From: Neolentinus lepideus HHB14362 ss-1
Taxonomy: Eukaryota > Basidiomycota > Agaricomycetes > Gloeophyllales > Gloeophyllaceae
DNA: 64,000 bases
NCBI GenBank assembly: GCA_001632425.1
Contig: KV425597.1
Span: 132,443-196,442, forward strand
Reading direction: 5' to 3'
The notes beneath the pieces were generated by a model, which ran no database searches, was not told the origin of the DNA, and saw nothing but the letters and a program-made list of their open reading frames with translations. Each line of letters opens with the position of its first letter. The first letter of the stretch is position 1. Positions 10,891 through 22,040 of the stretch are shown here, in pieces. The translations under genes were made by a program, and so were the position numbers.

Positions 10891-13081
10891 ATGAAGGATG
10901 GTGCAAAGCTATCACTAGGTCTATACTCGCCAATGTCGATGTCTATCTGGTTTGCGCTAACCTGGGCGCTTCTCCTCTCCTGGTCGTCCGACAGCTATCA
11001 CGCTCTTGCGGCCCCTTCAGTTGGCCTAGTTCGCAGGGGCGGAGGTGGTACTCGTTCCTCGACATGGGTGAGTGCTTTGTTTCAACGACGAAGTGGAGAA
11101 GTGCATCGTGTATAAGCCTCTTCTGACCGCCGAGATGTCTCATTAGGTCCCTATCGTCGTTGTACTTGTTGCTGTAGCTGCTCTCGTCGTGTACGTCGGA
11201 TCACGGCGGCGTCAGCTCAGGAACCTTGCAGAAAGAGCTGCCCCGCTTGCGAGGTCTGCAAGAGCTCGTGCGTCTGGTAGACGAACGTCGCAAGTTCGCG
11301 AAGTCACCGCTGAGCAGCTGACGGGAGTGAGACCTGCAGCCTATACAGGTCAGAATCAGCAAACCGGTAATGGCGTGACGCCAGCTACAAACACACGGAA
11401 TACGGCCAGGAGGGGAAGGAGACCAGGGAGGACACCTAGTCAAATGTCCACAAGATCTCTTCCTGTCTATATGAAGGAACCTGGCGAGAACGAGCTGGTC
11501 ATATATCAGTGAGTGGTGCCAAATATTATCCTATGGACTTGGTAGTTAACATGTAAGTTCCGCAGGGGTGATCCCGACATGGAGGACGCGCCTCCTATTG
11601 ACGACCCTGAAGATCGGATCACAGCTGCACGGATAGCTATTCACCCCACGCAGTCGGAAACGCCTCTTTTACGATCAGAATCTAACGACTCTTCTAACAA
11701 TCATCTCCTTTCCCCCAATCTAGAGGGTATGGTCGTCAGAGCCAGTCTGGAGACCATTGATGATTCAATGGAGAACGACTTGCAACCCCAACAGACTATT
11801 GATATATCTGATTTACCGCCAAATTACACCATTACAGCTGAAGAACAATCTCCAGAACCGGATGCCTCCAATGCTGCTACCGTTGGACGAAGCCCTGGTG
11901 GACCGGCACGTGACATTCGGTCACACGAGCCAGCAACTGCTAGACGGCGTGCTGGGTTGCGAACTCTGTTGAACGCGATGAGCCATCCCGTTTCACGGAT
12001 CCAGAACACTACTTCTGCTTCAACGCCCTCGGCTCCTACTACTGGCGATCAGCCCCGAAGCTCACACGGGCACAACCGCGACAATTCACTTCAGTCCGTA
12101 GAGACATCCGGGTCTGGAAGTACGCACTCGCACTTGAATTCGAACGAGGGCACACGCGCGAACAGACGTCCGACCCATCGAGCAAATCAGTCAAGCAACG
12201 GCTCTATATTAGGATTGACGTCTTCTGCATTCCGCACTCTCTCTCGGCAGCGCTCCACAAACACCCTGAACTCAGCGCACCTTAACTCCCCTTCGACCAT
12301 TTCCCTCCACTCCATATCCGCGCCCCTCAGTCACACTTTGACAAGAACAGAAATCGTTTATCCCAGGTCTGGTCCTACGCCAGAACAAATTAAGTTGATC
12401 TCGTCGCGCGAATCGCTTGGACGCTTTGGCGTGCCCTACGGCCCCGATGCGATTGCGTATGCGGCTTCTTCGTCGCGGCTGAATCTGTCCCTCCCACCGC
12501 CGGACTTTGACTCGTCGATCGCCGAGGGCGCGCGCCCTCAAACGGGCCGCTCGAGCGAATCATCCGGGGAACAAGAACAGGCAAGACCCTCCACGCCCCC
12601 GCCGCAACCGCACGGACATTCGCCTGAGAGCACGACGAGTTTAGAACCGAGCCCTGAAGAACCCGCGGAATCGACCGCGCCGGTGACGAATACCGAGGAA
12701 CCCAAAGCACCTGTACCGGCAAGGACTGAGGAGAAGGCTGAGGAGGGCAACAAGGAAATCGCCTCGCCAACTTCGCCCGAACCGGATATACCTCGGGACA
12801 GTGCGACAGAAGCGCCCGGGTCGACCCCTGCAGCCGTCCCTCCTTCGTCATTTAAGCCTGCCCTCGACAGTCGCGCGGAGTCGAGAGCGAGCACTGTGCA
12901 GTCGTTCGCCACTGCTGAGGAGTCTCCGGCGGCTTTGCGCTTCGGCGTCGAGCCACCTACGCCTAATGCGTCGAGTCCCTCGACATCGGAGCCCTCGACG
13001 CCAAGAATCGCACCTGCGCACACACACGAGCCGACCGATGTCATTATCATGCCTGCCAGGCCTGAGGCAGCCGTGCCTTAG
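10891..13081 (+). CDS. Single-pass membrane protein with long Ser/Pro-rich tail and PPxY motif, function unknown
   Basis: Three exons: 10891-11067, 11147-11508 and 11566-13081, giving 684 residues ending with TAG at 13079-13081. The N-terminus has a signal-like hydrophobic run (SIWFALTWALLLSWSS) and a Gly/Arg stretch. A clear transmembrane helix (PIVVVLVAVAALVVYVG) begins exactly at exon 2, followed by a stop-transfer cluster SRRRQ. The rest is a cytosolic, low-complexity, Ser/Thr/Pro/Glu-rich tail of about 600 residues. The tail has LPVYMKEPGENELVIYQ at the exon 2/3 joint and DLPPNYT (a PPxY motif, the ligand of WW domains) about 100 residues into exon 3. This plan resembles Skg6/Axl2-like or Rsp5-adaptor membrane proteins, but I recognise no family; such proteins recur in basidiomycetes. 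An internal ATG at 10933 could also serve as start and would leave a cleaner signal peptide. Confidence 0.75.
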
Positions 13082-13913
13082 GCGATTTATGCTCAGCTAT
13101 TACCGGTATGGTATCGAGTCGGTCGTATGACTGCGGGATAGCATATTTTTATCTCAGTCTCTTTATTCCAGGGTACTCAGGCTGTTTTGTATCACCACCA
13201 CTTCCCTCACTTAAGCTTGCATTGTTGTTCGATGCAGGGCTTCTGACTTATCCTAACACATACTGGATGGACATTGACTTCTGTTCTGACTTGTAAATCC
13301 CCCGCTAATAGATTGTTTCTAGAATGCTGTCTGTAGAGTTCGCCATGGTATCGTTGCTTTGTTTTGTGGTTATTTCTTGAATAGTATAAGTGTGCCTTAA
13401 TTACAGCGGCGGGGTTCCTCCATAATTCGTCCGAGGGGTCTTACAGTCGACTTGTCCTCGCCGTCATCAACGCCACCACCGACCGGTCTGGGTATCTGAT
13501 GCATCAACAGCGACTCCTGCACCAACGAACCTGGATACCTTCCAACTTTCTTTAAGTCGCTCCGAATATGAATACCTTGGGATAGCTTGTATGACCTATC
13601 AGAGCGCCTTCCGGCTTGCCACACTGACGGTGCGGAGGTGCCATGAGGTGCCATGCGGTCATGGTAACAGCTACTGAGAAATCCTGGATGAAATCTCTGT
13701 CGCGGCTATTCTCATCGAATCATCCTCCAATTGACGAGCGACACATTTTATCACAGACCGACGTGCTTCTCTCTTATCTTTATTGCCCCGGGTTCATGGT
13801 CCCTGTCCGTCGGCGATGCCGTATGCTTCTGCGCTGGGATATATATGCTATTGCTCTATGCAGCTGGAGGAACTTGACGACTGTCTCGGGCCCTCCCTTC
13901 AGTGCTTCCCGCC
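13082..13913. other. Intergenic spacer with promoter of the S41 protease
   Basis: About 830 bases holding the 3' region of the membrane-protein gene and the upstream region of the protease. A perfect tandem copy of GAGGTGCCAT occurs at about 13635-13655. No gene seen. Confidence 0.5.
13839..13849 (+). promoter_or_regulatory. Putative TATA box of the S41 protease gene
   Basis: GATATATATGC lies 65 bases before the ATG at 13914, a usual fungal TATA distance. Assigned by position and sequence only. Confidence 0.45.
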
Positions 13914-16669
13914 ATGCTCTGGACGTCCCTGACAACAGCTCTCGTCGGCCTTGCCGCTGTCGCTCATGGAACTGCTGCGGCGTCTGACCCTTGCGCGAAA
14001 ATCGCTGGGCAGACGTTTGTGGTACCATCAGACGCTATGGCCTGTTTGAAGTCGTTTCCGTTCAACGAGACGCTTCGGCAGAATGTACTTACGGTTATTT
14101 CTACGGTTTTTGACTTCTATACGTTCGAGTATTACTACCTGAGCTCGCCTGCGCCGTTCCAAGAGTCCACGACGAACATCAGGGCAGACATCGCGAGGAT
14201 CAACAGTACGAAATATGCGGTATGAAGTCATTTGACAAGATGACTGGAGAATTGCTGAGAATTTGTCATAGACGGACTATGACTTCAATCGTGCCCTGTA
14301 CGACTTTACCAACCAACTTAATGATGGTCATACGCGTACGATGCTCTTGACGCAAAGAACTCCCATCGGACTGACATTCCCTGCTAGGATGGCTCCCGTA
14401 CTGCTATGACACGTTCCAAAACCTTCTGCCAACTCCGATCGTGAATATTGAGCAGAACGGAGTGTGGGGTGTCTTCATTGCCCCCGACCTGACAGAGTTC
14501 ATCCCTCTCGTGGGCACGCAATACACTGATTATTTCAAGTCGATCGGATTCAACTGGGAGCGTCTCGCGGGGGCACAAGTGCTCCAGATTGAAGGCCAGG
14601 ATCCGTACGCCTATGTTGACTACATTGCTGACACTATCTCGGGCAACTACCTCGATCATGGTGTTCGCGTCAACAGTGTCTTCAGCAGCTACAGAATCTC
14701 CAGCACCTCATTCTCGCAAAGGTTCGGTGATCTTGCAGGTGCTCCTTTCCCCGATCAGAACAGCTTGACATTCACTTTGATTCCCGTTAATTCGACTCTG
14801 CCGGAAACTGTCACTGTACCCTTCCTGGCCAGCTATGCGGGGAATAATTTCACTGACTCTGGGTCATAGTCAGTGAAATGCAATGCGATATCAGCTCCCC
14901 GTTCTAACAATGTAAATGTAGCTGGACAAACAACTGTGCTGCGAACAACGAGACGAACGGCGTCGACCTTCTGGCTTCCAGTAGCCTGAAGAAGCGAGAT
15001 CAGCCTGGCCGGCGCCTGGCTCGAGCAGTCATTGTGGACAAGTCACAAACCAATGCTGTTGGCCTCCCGAGCCCATATCATCCGACTGCCCCACCGGTGA
15101 ATGGTAGTACTGGGGTCATAAAATCGTATATCCTCCCCGATCACAAAACCGGCGTTGTAAGCACTTTAATGCTCCCTGAAATTTACCTCATCAATGCCGT
15201 ATCCACAACAGATGTTCGTCGGGTCCTTTGAGGGTGACTACACTCAATTCCAAACGGACACCCAAGCGGCCATAACTTCGTTTCAGAAGGCCGGCGTCAG
15301 TCGTCTCTTGATCGACTTATCGAACAACGGAGGTACGGCACACACTACATATCTGATCGGCATCAGGTGAATATTGGTCCTGTTGCAGGTGGCTATGTGT
15401 GTCTTGGGGAATTCTTGATTTCATACTTGTCAGGGACGAATTTCGGCTATACGTGCGTACGGTGACTCCATAGTGCATCTTTTGGTGCTGAATCTAGTTG
15501 CCATAGTGGTTTCCGGTCGACATCGCGGGCGAACCCTCTAGCGATTAAAATTGTGCAAAATCTTGTCGCGAAAGGCATTACTTCCAATTATTCCTATTAC
15601 GCGCCGGATAACTGTAAGTCTCACCCTTCATTTACATACCTTCTCGCAGCCTCAGTTGTTCCTATGATAGGGGCGTTCCTGAACGACACAGAGATGCCCA
15701 ACACTTATGACTACAATAGCCCTTCGGTACCACTGTTCATCAACGGGCAGACGGATGCGAGCTCGCAGCGATTCCATGTACGTTCAGGTCAGATATGACA
15801 GGACGTTCCTAGGTTTGCTGATCTTATCATAGGATTTATGCACTCCTTACGATGTCACGCCACCTGCAAACCCGCCTTTCGATCTGAAGTGAGCCCATCC
15901 CGTCCTGTATCCTTGACGCGACCTGATCGCGCACGTACGTCGTTTAGGAACGTCGCGATCGGTTCGTCGAGCTTTTCTCGGATTCAAACGACCTTTCTAA
16001 TTGCCAGTGCATAGTGAGCAATGGCGATTGTGCCTCGACATGTTCAATGTTCAGCACGAGCATGTATGAGCGGCATGGCACCAAGATCGCCGTGTTCGGT
16101 GGCAAGCCGGGCGAGACCATGGAGTACAAGGGTGCGTGGCCACAGTTGCACGAATCTTGTGAGAGTGTGTTGACCGAATTGGGATCTGATGTGCAGGTAT
16201 GGCGGGCAATCAAGTGTTGGAATGGGCTGATATCGATACGGAGGTCAAGACTGCTGGATTGAAGGATGTAGGTTTTCGAGCTTACTTCAACGGATTGCCT
16301 TAAATCGTGCCCCCCATAGGACCCACTCGCACCCCCTGACCTGTGAGTTCTCACTAGACAATCGAGAGGCATCATTTAACCAGCAACCGCTTCCATCCCA
16401 GGCTTGTCTCTGGTGATCTCAGACATAACTGGAGAACGGGTATGATATTGCGCTGAATCGAGGAAACATAGAACGCATCTAACGACAAAAATCTCACAGC
16501 CTGGAGTTACTTGGATGAGTCAAGACCGATAGCCTACGTGTCTGAGCCGGCAACGTGTGAGTGTTGATACTCAGCATTTCAGGACATCACTTAACAGATC
16601 GCGTCAGATCGCTACCCGTACACGAAAGAAACGTACATGAACCCCCAAAACTTGTGGACATTCGCGTAA
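13914..16669 (+). CDS. Secreted peptidase S41 family protein (UstP / CPAF-like)
   Basis: Predicted extracellular serine protease of clan SK, S41 family, of the fungal branch that includes UstP of the ustiloxin cluster and resembles chlamydial CPAF. It begins MLWTSLTTALVGLAAVAHG, a signal peptide, followed by mature Cys-containing sequence (SDPCAKIAGQTFVV). A central PDZ-like part contains VNIEQNGVWGVFIAPDL and LAGAQVLQIEGQDPYAYVDY. The S41 core reads VSRLLIDLSNNGGGYVCLG, then NVAIVSNGDCASTCSMFS, where the serines around the CASTC stretch include the likely nucleophile, then GTKIAVFGGKPGETMEY. It ends NPQNLWTFA with TAA at 16667-16669. About a dozen very short introns; every join I checked stays in frame, giving about 680-700 residues. 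No peptide-precursor or oxidase genes of a RiPP cluster sit beside it, so a general secreted role is more likely. Confidence 0.85.
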
Positions 16670-17460
16670 GTGCTACTTTCATCGTCTCGTAGATAGAGGC
16701 TGAGCGTTGAAGCCGGGCGTTCTAGGGTAAACCAACTCTTTGATTAAATTTTGAGGTAACCCCTTCACCAGTCCAAAGGCTGTAGACAGTTGAGAGCGGG
16801 ATAACGTCTAGTAGATAGACCTGGATCCTACGTCCTGCAGGCTAGAATCGTTTCTTGAGAGTTAAGAGGATTTAAGTGGGTTACGCACCTGCATTGAACA
16901 GCTTAGGGCCTCGAGCGGTACCGTCAGGCTGAAAATTGAGTTTCCGCAGACCGTTGCCCTACATTCTGTGCGGATAAATATGATTCAGCGATCGCCATAC
17001 ATATCCGAAAGGAATCAAGTTTTTCACCGACCGGCTGTTGTCCCTTTGTCGCGAATACGCTTCGTCCAAGTCTGTCCTTGGGTCGTTTCTCACTCCTCGC
17101 ACACGAAGCGCTCGTCGCTGGTCACGCTGAGGCGGCTCTAGATGGTTATCGAGACTAAAAACGACAGAGGCAGGGCGGCCGGAGCGCGGTAAGGGCTATG
17201 TTAGACTTGAGATGCATCGTAGTGGTAGGAGGGAAAGACCAAGAGGGAAAGTCTGAGTAATCGTACAGCGTGGTTTGTGGGCAAGTGGCAAGCTGTGGCG
17301 GAACGGTCGTAGGTCGCCGTCTAAACTGTTGAGCGCTGTTTGCACTGGCATCGACCACGACTTACTTCCTTCACTCAATACACGACGACTACGACTTCGA
17401 CGACGGCGACGACGGCAAGACCCTGCTCGGCATTATCATACGTTTCGTACGTGGCTTGAT
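16670..17460. other. Intergenic spacer between S41 protease and Set1
   Basis: About 790 bases with no supported gene. The right half (17150-17460) is G+C-richer and Arg-codon rich on the plus strand and is probably the Set1 5' UTR. Confidence 0.5.
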
Positions 17461-20400
17461 ATGTCAGGCAAGGCACCGCCGAAAGGGCCTCGCGCGCTGC
17501 TGAATTCGCTCGCCGCCGCATCTGTGAGCTCGTCGCCCGCCACAGCACCGACACCGGTGCCGACGCCTTCGACCTCGAGACTCGGCGCGCCTCCTCCGAC
17601 TGGGCCTCGTAGTCTTACCAAGGGTTATGCCAGCGCGAACAACGGATTTGGAAGGGGCAGACAACATCCTAATGGACAATTTCCGAACGCGACTCCGCCA
17701 TCTCAACCTACTGCTCTGGGCGCAAATTCAGGCAAGTACACGGCGAAGCAGAACGGGTGGGCTCAGTCGGGGGGCGTGAATGGAGTAAATGATTAGTTCA
17801 TATGTTCTGGAGTTGCTGAGGCTTAGATGTTGATTTTGAAGGTACACTCGCAATACACGTCGCATCTAACTCAAGCTAACGGACGAACCGATGTCGGCGC
17901 AAATAAGGCCTTGAGTCGCAGTAGTATTCCTGTCGGTCCTGCTGCCCTTGTGAATGGTCGCGCATCGTGGAGCCAGGCTCAGAGTCTACCATCTGGTCCT
18001 GCTGCTTTGTCCGGGTCGCGCGCCCCATCACATCATGCACCTCCTCAACCTCCTTCAGTCTCCCCACCACCGCCTCCACCGCCTGCCGACGAACCGCCAC
18101 CGCCACCACCTCCGCCTACAAGCACTCCTCCGCCTCCACCGTCTGGGTCTGTGCCACCACCGCCACCACCGCCATCAGCCCCGCCGCCTTTACCAGACCC
18201 CTCATTACCAGTACCACCTCCACCTCCATCCTCCGAACCTCCCTCTCTGCCGCCAGATCCCCCGGTACCGACAGCGTCAATTCCCGCTTCCCGTCGCCCA
18301 ATATCCCTCAAACTTCCAAATTTGCATCCTACAATCATTCAACCCTCACAACCCTCATCTGAACCACCTCCATTACCACCCAGTCGCCCGCCTTCTCCCC
18401 CGCCTGCTCCTCCACCGAAAGCCAGGTCGCTAACACCTCCCCCACCTCCCCCATCGCCGCCACGCCCACCATCGCCACCTAAATTATACTCATTGCCTCC
18501 ACCCCCTCCATGGCCTCCTGCTCGATCAGAGTACCCTGCAGGAAAGGATTACAAGATTCTATATGACCCTGCTGTCGAGAAGGATCATGATCGGAAGTGG
18601 CGCAATCTAATTGAAACGGTTCGCGTCGCCACATCTTCGTCGGGAGAATCCTCATCAGAGCCGCGGATCAAAGGAAAGGTGAAGGGAAAGGAGATCTTGT
18701 ATAGGTATAATGGCGAGATTGTTGATGGGGAGGACGAGCCTGTGGTTCGAGATCCACGGAAGGATCTTAGTATGAAACGGTTACCTCCCCAGCGATCTAA
18801 GAGAGAGACATTCTATGAGATCAAATACGAGGTAAATACCAAGTCATTTTCATATTTCTCAGTGCTGAAATGCCCTTGTGCAGTACGATTCGAATTCGAC
18901 CGGACCACCGCCTCCAACAGCGGTACTCGTTACAAACATATATCCTCTGACACCAAACCAGCAGATCAGAAGACATTTTGCCGTGCACGGAGCTATACAT
19001 TCTTTCGAGCCACAGATCGACAAGGCAAATGGTAGTCCACTTGGCATTGTCTTCATCAAATATGCTACACATGAGGAGGCGAAGAAGTGTCTCGAGAAGG
19101 AGCATGGGAAGAAGCTGGGTATCGTTGGGTCTGCGTTAAATGCGAACGAGGGTGAGATGACGGTCGTTTTCGACGGGGAAGGACAGAAGTTGAAAGCGGT
19201 GTTGAAGGAGCTGGACGGTCGCAGAAAGCGGGAGATCGAGGAGAAGAAGAGGAAGGAGCGAGAGGCGAAGGAGGCTGCTGGTCGAGCGCTTTCGTCATCC
19301 ACGCCAAATTCTGCGGGAGCGACACCGATGGCTAGTGCGGGGCGAACGCCTTTGAACACGCAACTATGGCGCTCAAATCAGCATCAGCCGAGTCCGCAAT
19401 TACAACCTCCCTTTCGTCCGCAGGCATCCTCGAATCCACGTAGCTTCTCTGGTTCGCATCCTCACAACGTCCGTCTTCAGCATCCGCTCCCGAATACGCC
19501 ATCTCCCCAAGTTACCAATCACCCTGACGCTCAGGATCCCTCGTCACGTTCATCGAAACCTAATGCGACGCCAATGGCTGGTGCACACCCCCTCTCCCCA
19601 TCCGCACCCGTACGTCGACCCCCCGCCTCGCTGGTCAGAGCGCGTATCATGACTGCCAAAGCAACACCCATGGCCGCGGGGTACCAGTCTATGACACGAT
19701 TTGTGCCTTCGCCGACTCCACAATCTTCTTCCTCTACGCCTCTACCCTCCCGCGGGCGGACGTTCCATCAACTTCCCGCACGCCCAAACTTCCTGCCTCA
19801 GCCATCTCCGTCCGCTGGCCCTTCGCGATCTCCGTCACCTATCTCGAGAAGGCCAGGTCATGCTGGGAGGTCAGCGAGGCAGAGGGACCGTGAGGTGGTT
19901 TTGGAGCAATTGGCGAAGAACGGGTTCGATCACGTGAAGCTGGATGGACATGGCGCTCAGCTGAGCGGTGCTGTGAGGGAGGAGGATATTCAGCAGTTCT
20001 TTGAAGGTTTCAAGGTCGATAAGGTGAGCCCTCTGTTCTTTGTTTTTCTTTGTACTTTCTGTTCCTTTCAGGGGTTCTTACACTAAGCCACTCTTTGTTT
20101 ACACTTTGCATTGTTCTATATAATATATAGGTACTGGAAGACTCGACGGGCTGGTATGTCACGTTCAAGACCCAGGATTCTGCTCGCCGCGCTGCATTGG
20201 TGTTGTCTGGTCGGACGCTTGCACATAACTCTGTTAATCTCCTCGTACAACCGCCTCCCGCCGGACGTTCCGCTCCTGCTAAAACTCACTGGTCCGACTC
20301 TGAATTAATCGATCAGGCCACGAGTATGATCATGAAGGAACTAGGGTTAACGCTGCAGAAGGATGTCACGGATAGGGTCGTGGGACCGAAGATGAGGCAG

Positions 20401-22040
20401 ACCACCACCGAAGTCAAGACAAACAGAGGGTCTCGAATCTCAGGCGAAGTGGTAGCGGCTGTCCCAGATTCACAGCGCTTGAAGGGTCTCTCGTTTAAGA
20501 AACAGAAGAAGCGTACTGTGCCACCTCCTGAGCAGCCGAAAGAACTCACCAAATCCAGAGAACATGAAGAGGATGAAGGTGATGCGGAGAAGAAGGCAGA
20601 AGCGCTCACCCACGCAGAGGATGAAAGTGAAGTGGAGGAGGTCCGCTTCAAGTCTACTGTCGCGAAAAAGCGGAGAAAAAATCGTAAGTCTGTTCTCGGC
20701 GCAGAGTCGGAGGATGAGACAGATCAACCGAAGAAAAAGCGGAAAACCGAGGTGAAGAAAATTCTGGCTGAGGACATCGAGTCCGAGGATGAGGAGGCGT
20801 CCCCAGTGGTTGCGCACGATCGCGTACCTCTGCGTGCTGTTTCTGAGGATACGGAAGCGTCGGAACCTCCGCAGAAACGTAGAAGAACTGACCCATCATT
20901 AGATGAGGAACTCCTCTCCAGCGTTACTGCAGAGGCTAAGAAGCTGTCGACCGAGATCAAGCATTTACCAGATGGTGAAGACGATCTCATCGTGCCTGTT
21001 GCAACCGATCTCCGTGCCAGATCTGTAGATTCCTTGCTATCGTCGTCTCCCTTTGAACCTCGTCTTTCTGCGCGTCTTCCAAGTCTTCCGCCTGATGATG
21101 ACTTGTGTGAGGACGATGAAGACATGTACTTTGCACGACTTGCGTTGTCGGGCGGCTCGGATGCCCCGGACTTGAAACCACCAGACCCTGATCCTTCAGA
21201 GCCGCCACCATTCCGGGTACACGTTACGGGGTCTGCTCGCACTGAAGGATACTACAAGATATCTCATGCTGAGAAGTCAGCCTATGTTGCCCAATATGCT
21301 GCTAGATCTGATGCAACTGGTACAGTGCAGCAGGAGGAACGTACTAAGCAGGAACATGTTGTGTCTTCTCGTTCTAACCGTGCCAATGCTCGTCGGCGCG
21401 CGCAAGGCCTCGAGGAAATGAATGATCTTCAACGCGCGATTGCCTTGTCCAAGGGAGAATCTGCCGCTGCGGATGTGACCTTGAAGTTCAACCAACTGCA
21501 GTCTCGCAAAAAGCAACTTCGTTTTGCTCGCTCACATATCCACGATTGGGGCTTGTTTGCGATGGAGAGAATCTCCAAAGGAGACATGGTCATCGAATAT
21601 GTGGGAGAGATTATTCGAGCGCAAGTGGCTGATAAACGCGAGAAAGCCTATGAACGTCAAGGCATTGGTAGCAGTTATCTATTTCGTATTGATGAGGACT
21701 TGGTGGTGGACGCGACGAAGAAGGGCAATCTTGGGTACGTTTCCTTTCGCGGTGACATTGTTCCGTTGCTAATTCAGGTACAGACGCTTGATCAATCATT
21801 CATGCGACCCGAATTGTACTGCGAGGATCATCACTATCAATGGCGAGAAAAAGATAGTAATTTATGCTAAGCAGGATATTGAGCTTGGAGATGAGATTAC
21901 TTATGGTGGGATTTCCTTTGCATGTCTACTACGTTACGCCATTCTAACCGTCCGAATCTGCAGATTATCATTTCCCTATTGAGCAGGATAAGATCCCTTG
22001 CTTATGCGGTTCGGTCAAATGTCGAGGCTATTTGAACTAG
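17461..22040 (+). CDS. SET1: Set1/COMPASS histone H3 lysine-4 methyltransferase
   Basis: Catalytic subunit of COMPASS, methylating H3K4 at active promoters. Starts [20 protein letters not shown] (ATG 17461). A long proline-rich region follows (18040-18540, many runs of five to eight Pro). Then comes an RRM ([20 protein letters not shown] ... [20 protein letters not shown], about 18900-19110) and a Ser/Pro linker. Next are the SET-associated second RRM-like domain ([20 protein letters not shown]), an acidic/basic middle and the Win-like motif GSARTEG with the n-SET domain (21226-21480). The SET domain has [45 protein letters not shown] and ITYDYHFP, and the post-SET end is [13 protein letters not shown] with TAG at 22038-22040. 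All catalytic and zinc-binding residues that I can place are present. At least six introns; intact, roughly 1,400 residues. Confidence 0.93.

Noticed and set aside
13914..16669. RiPP (ustiloxin-like) biosynthetic cluster around the S41 protease
   Set aside because: No precursor-peptide repeats, tyrosinase or UstY-type oxidase nearby.
18045..18338. Gly-rich minus-strand frame opposite Set1
   Set aside because: It is the complement of the polyproline repeat and has no independent support.
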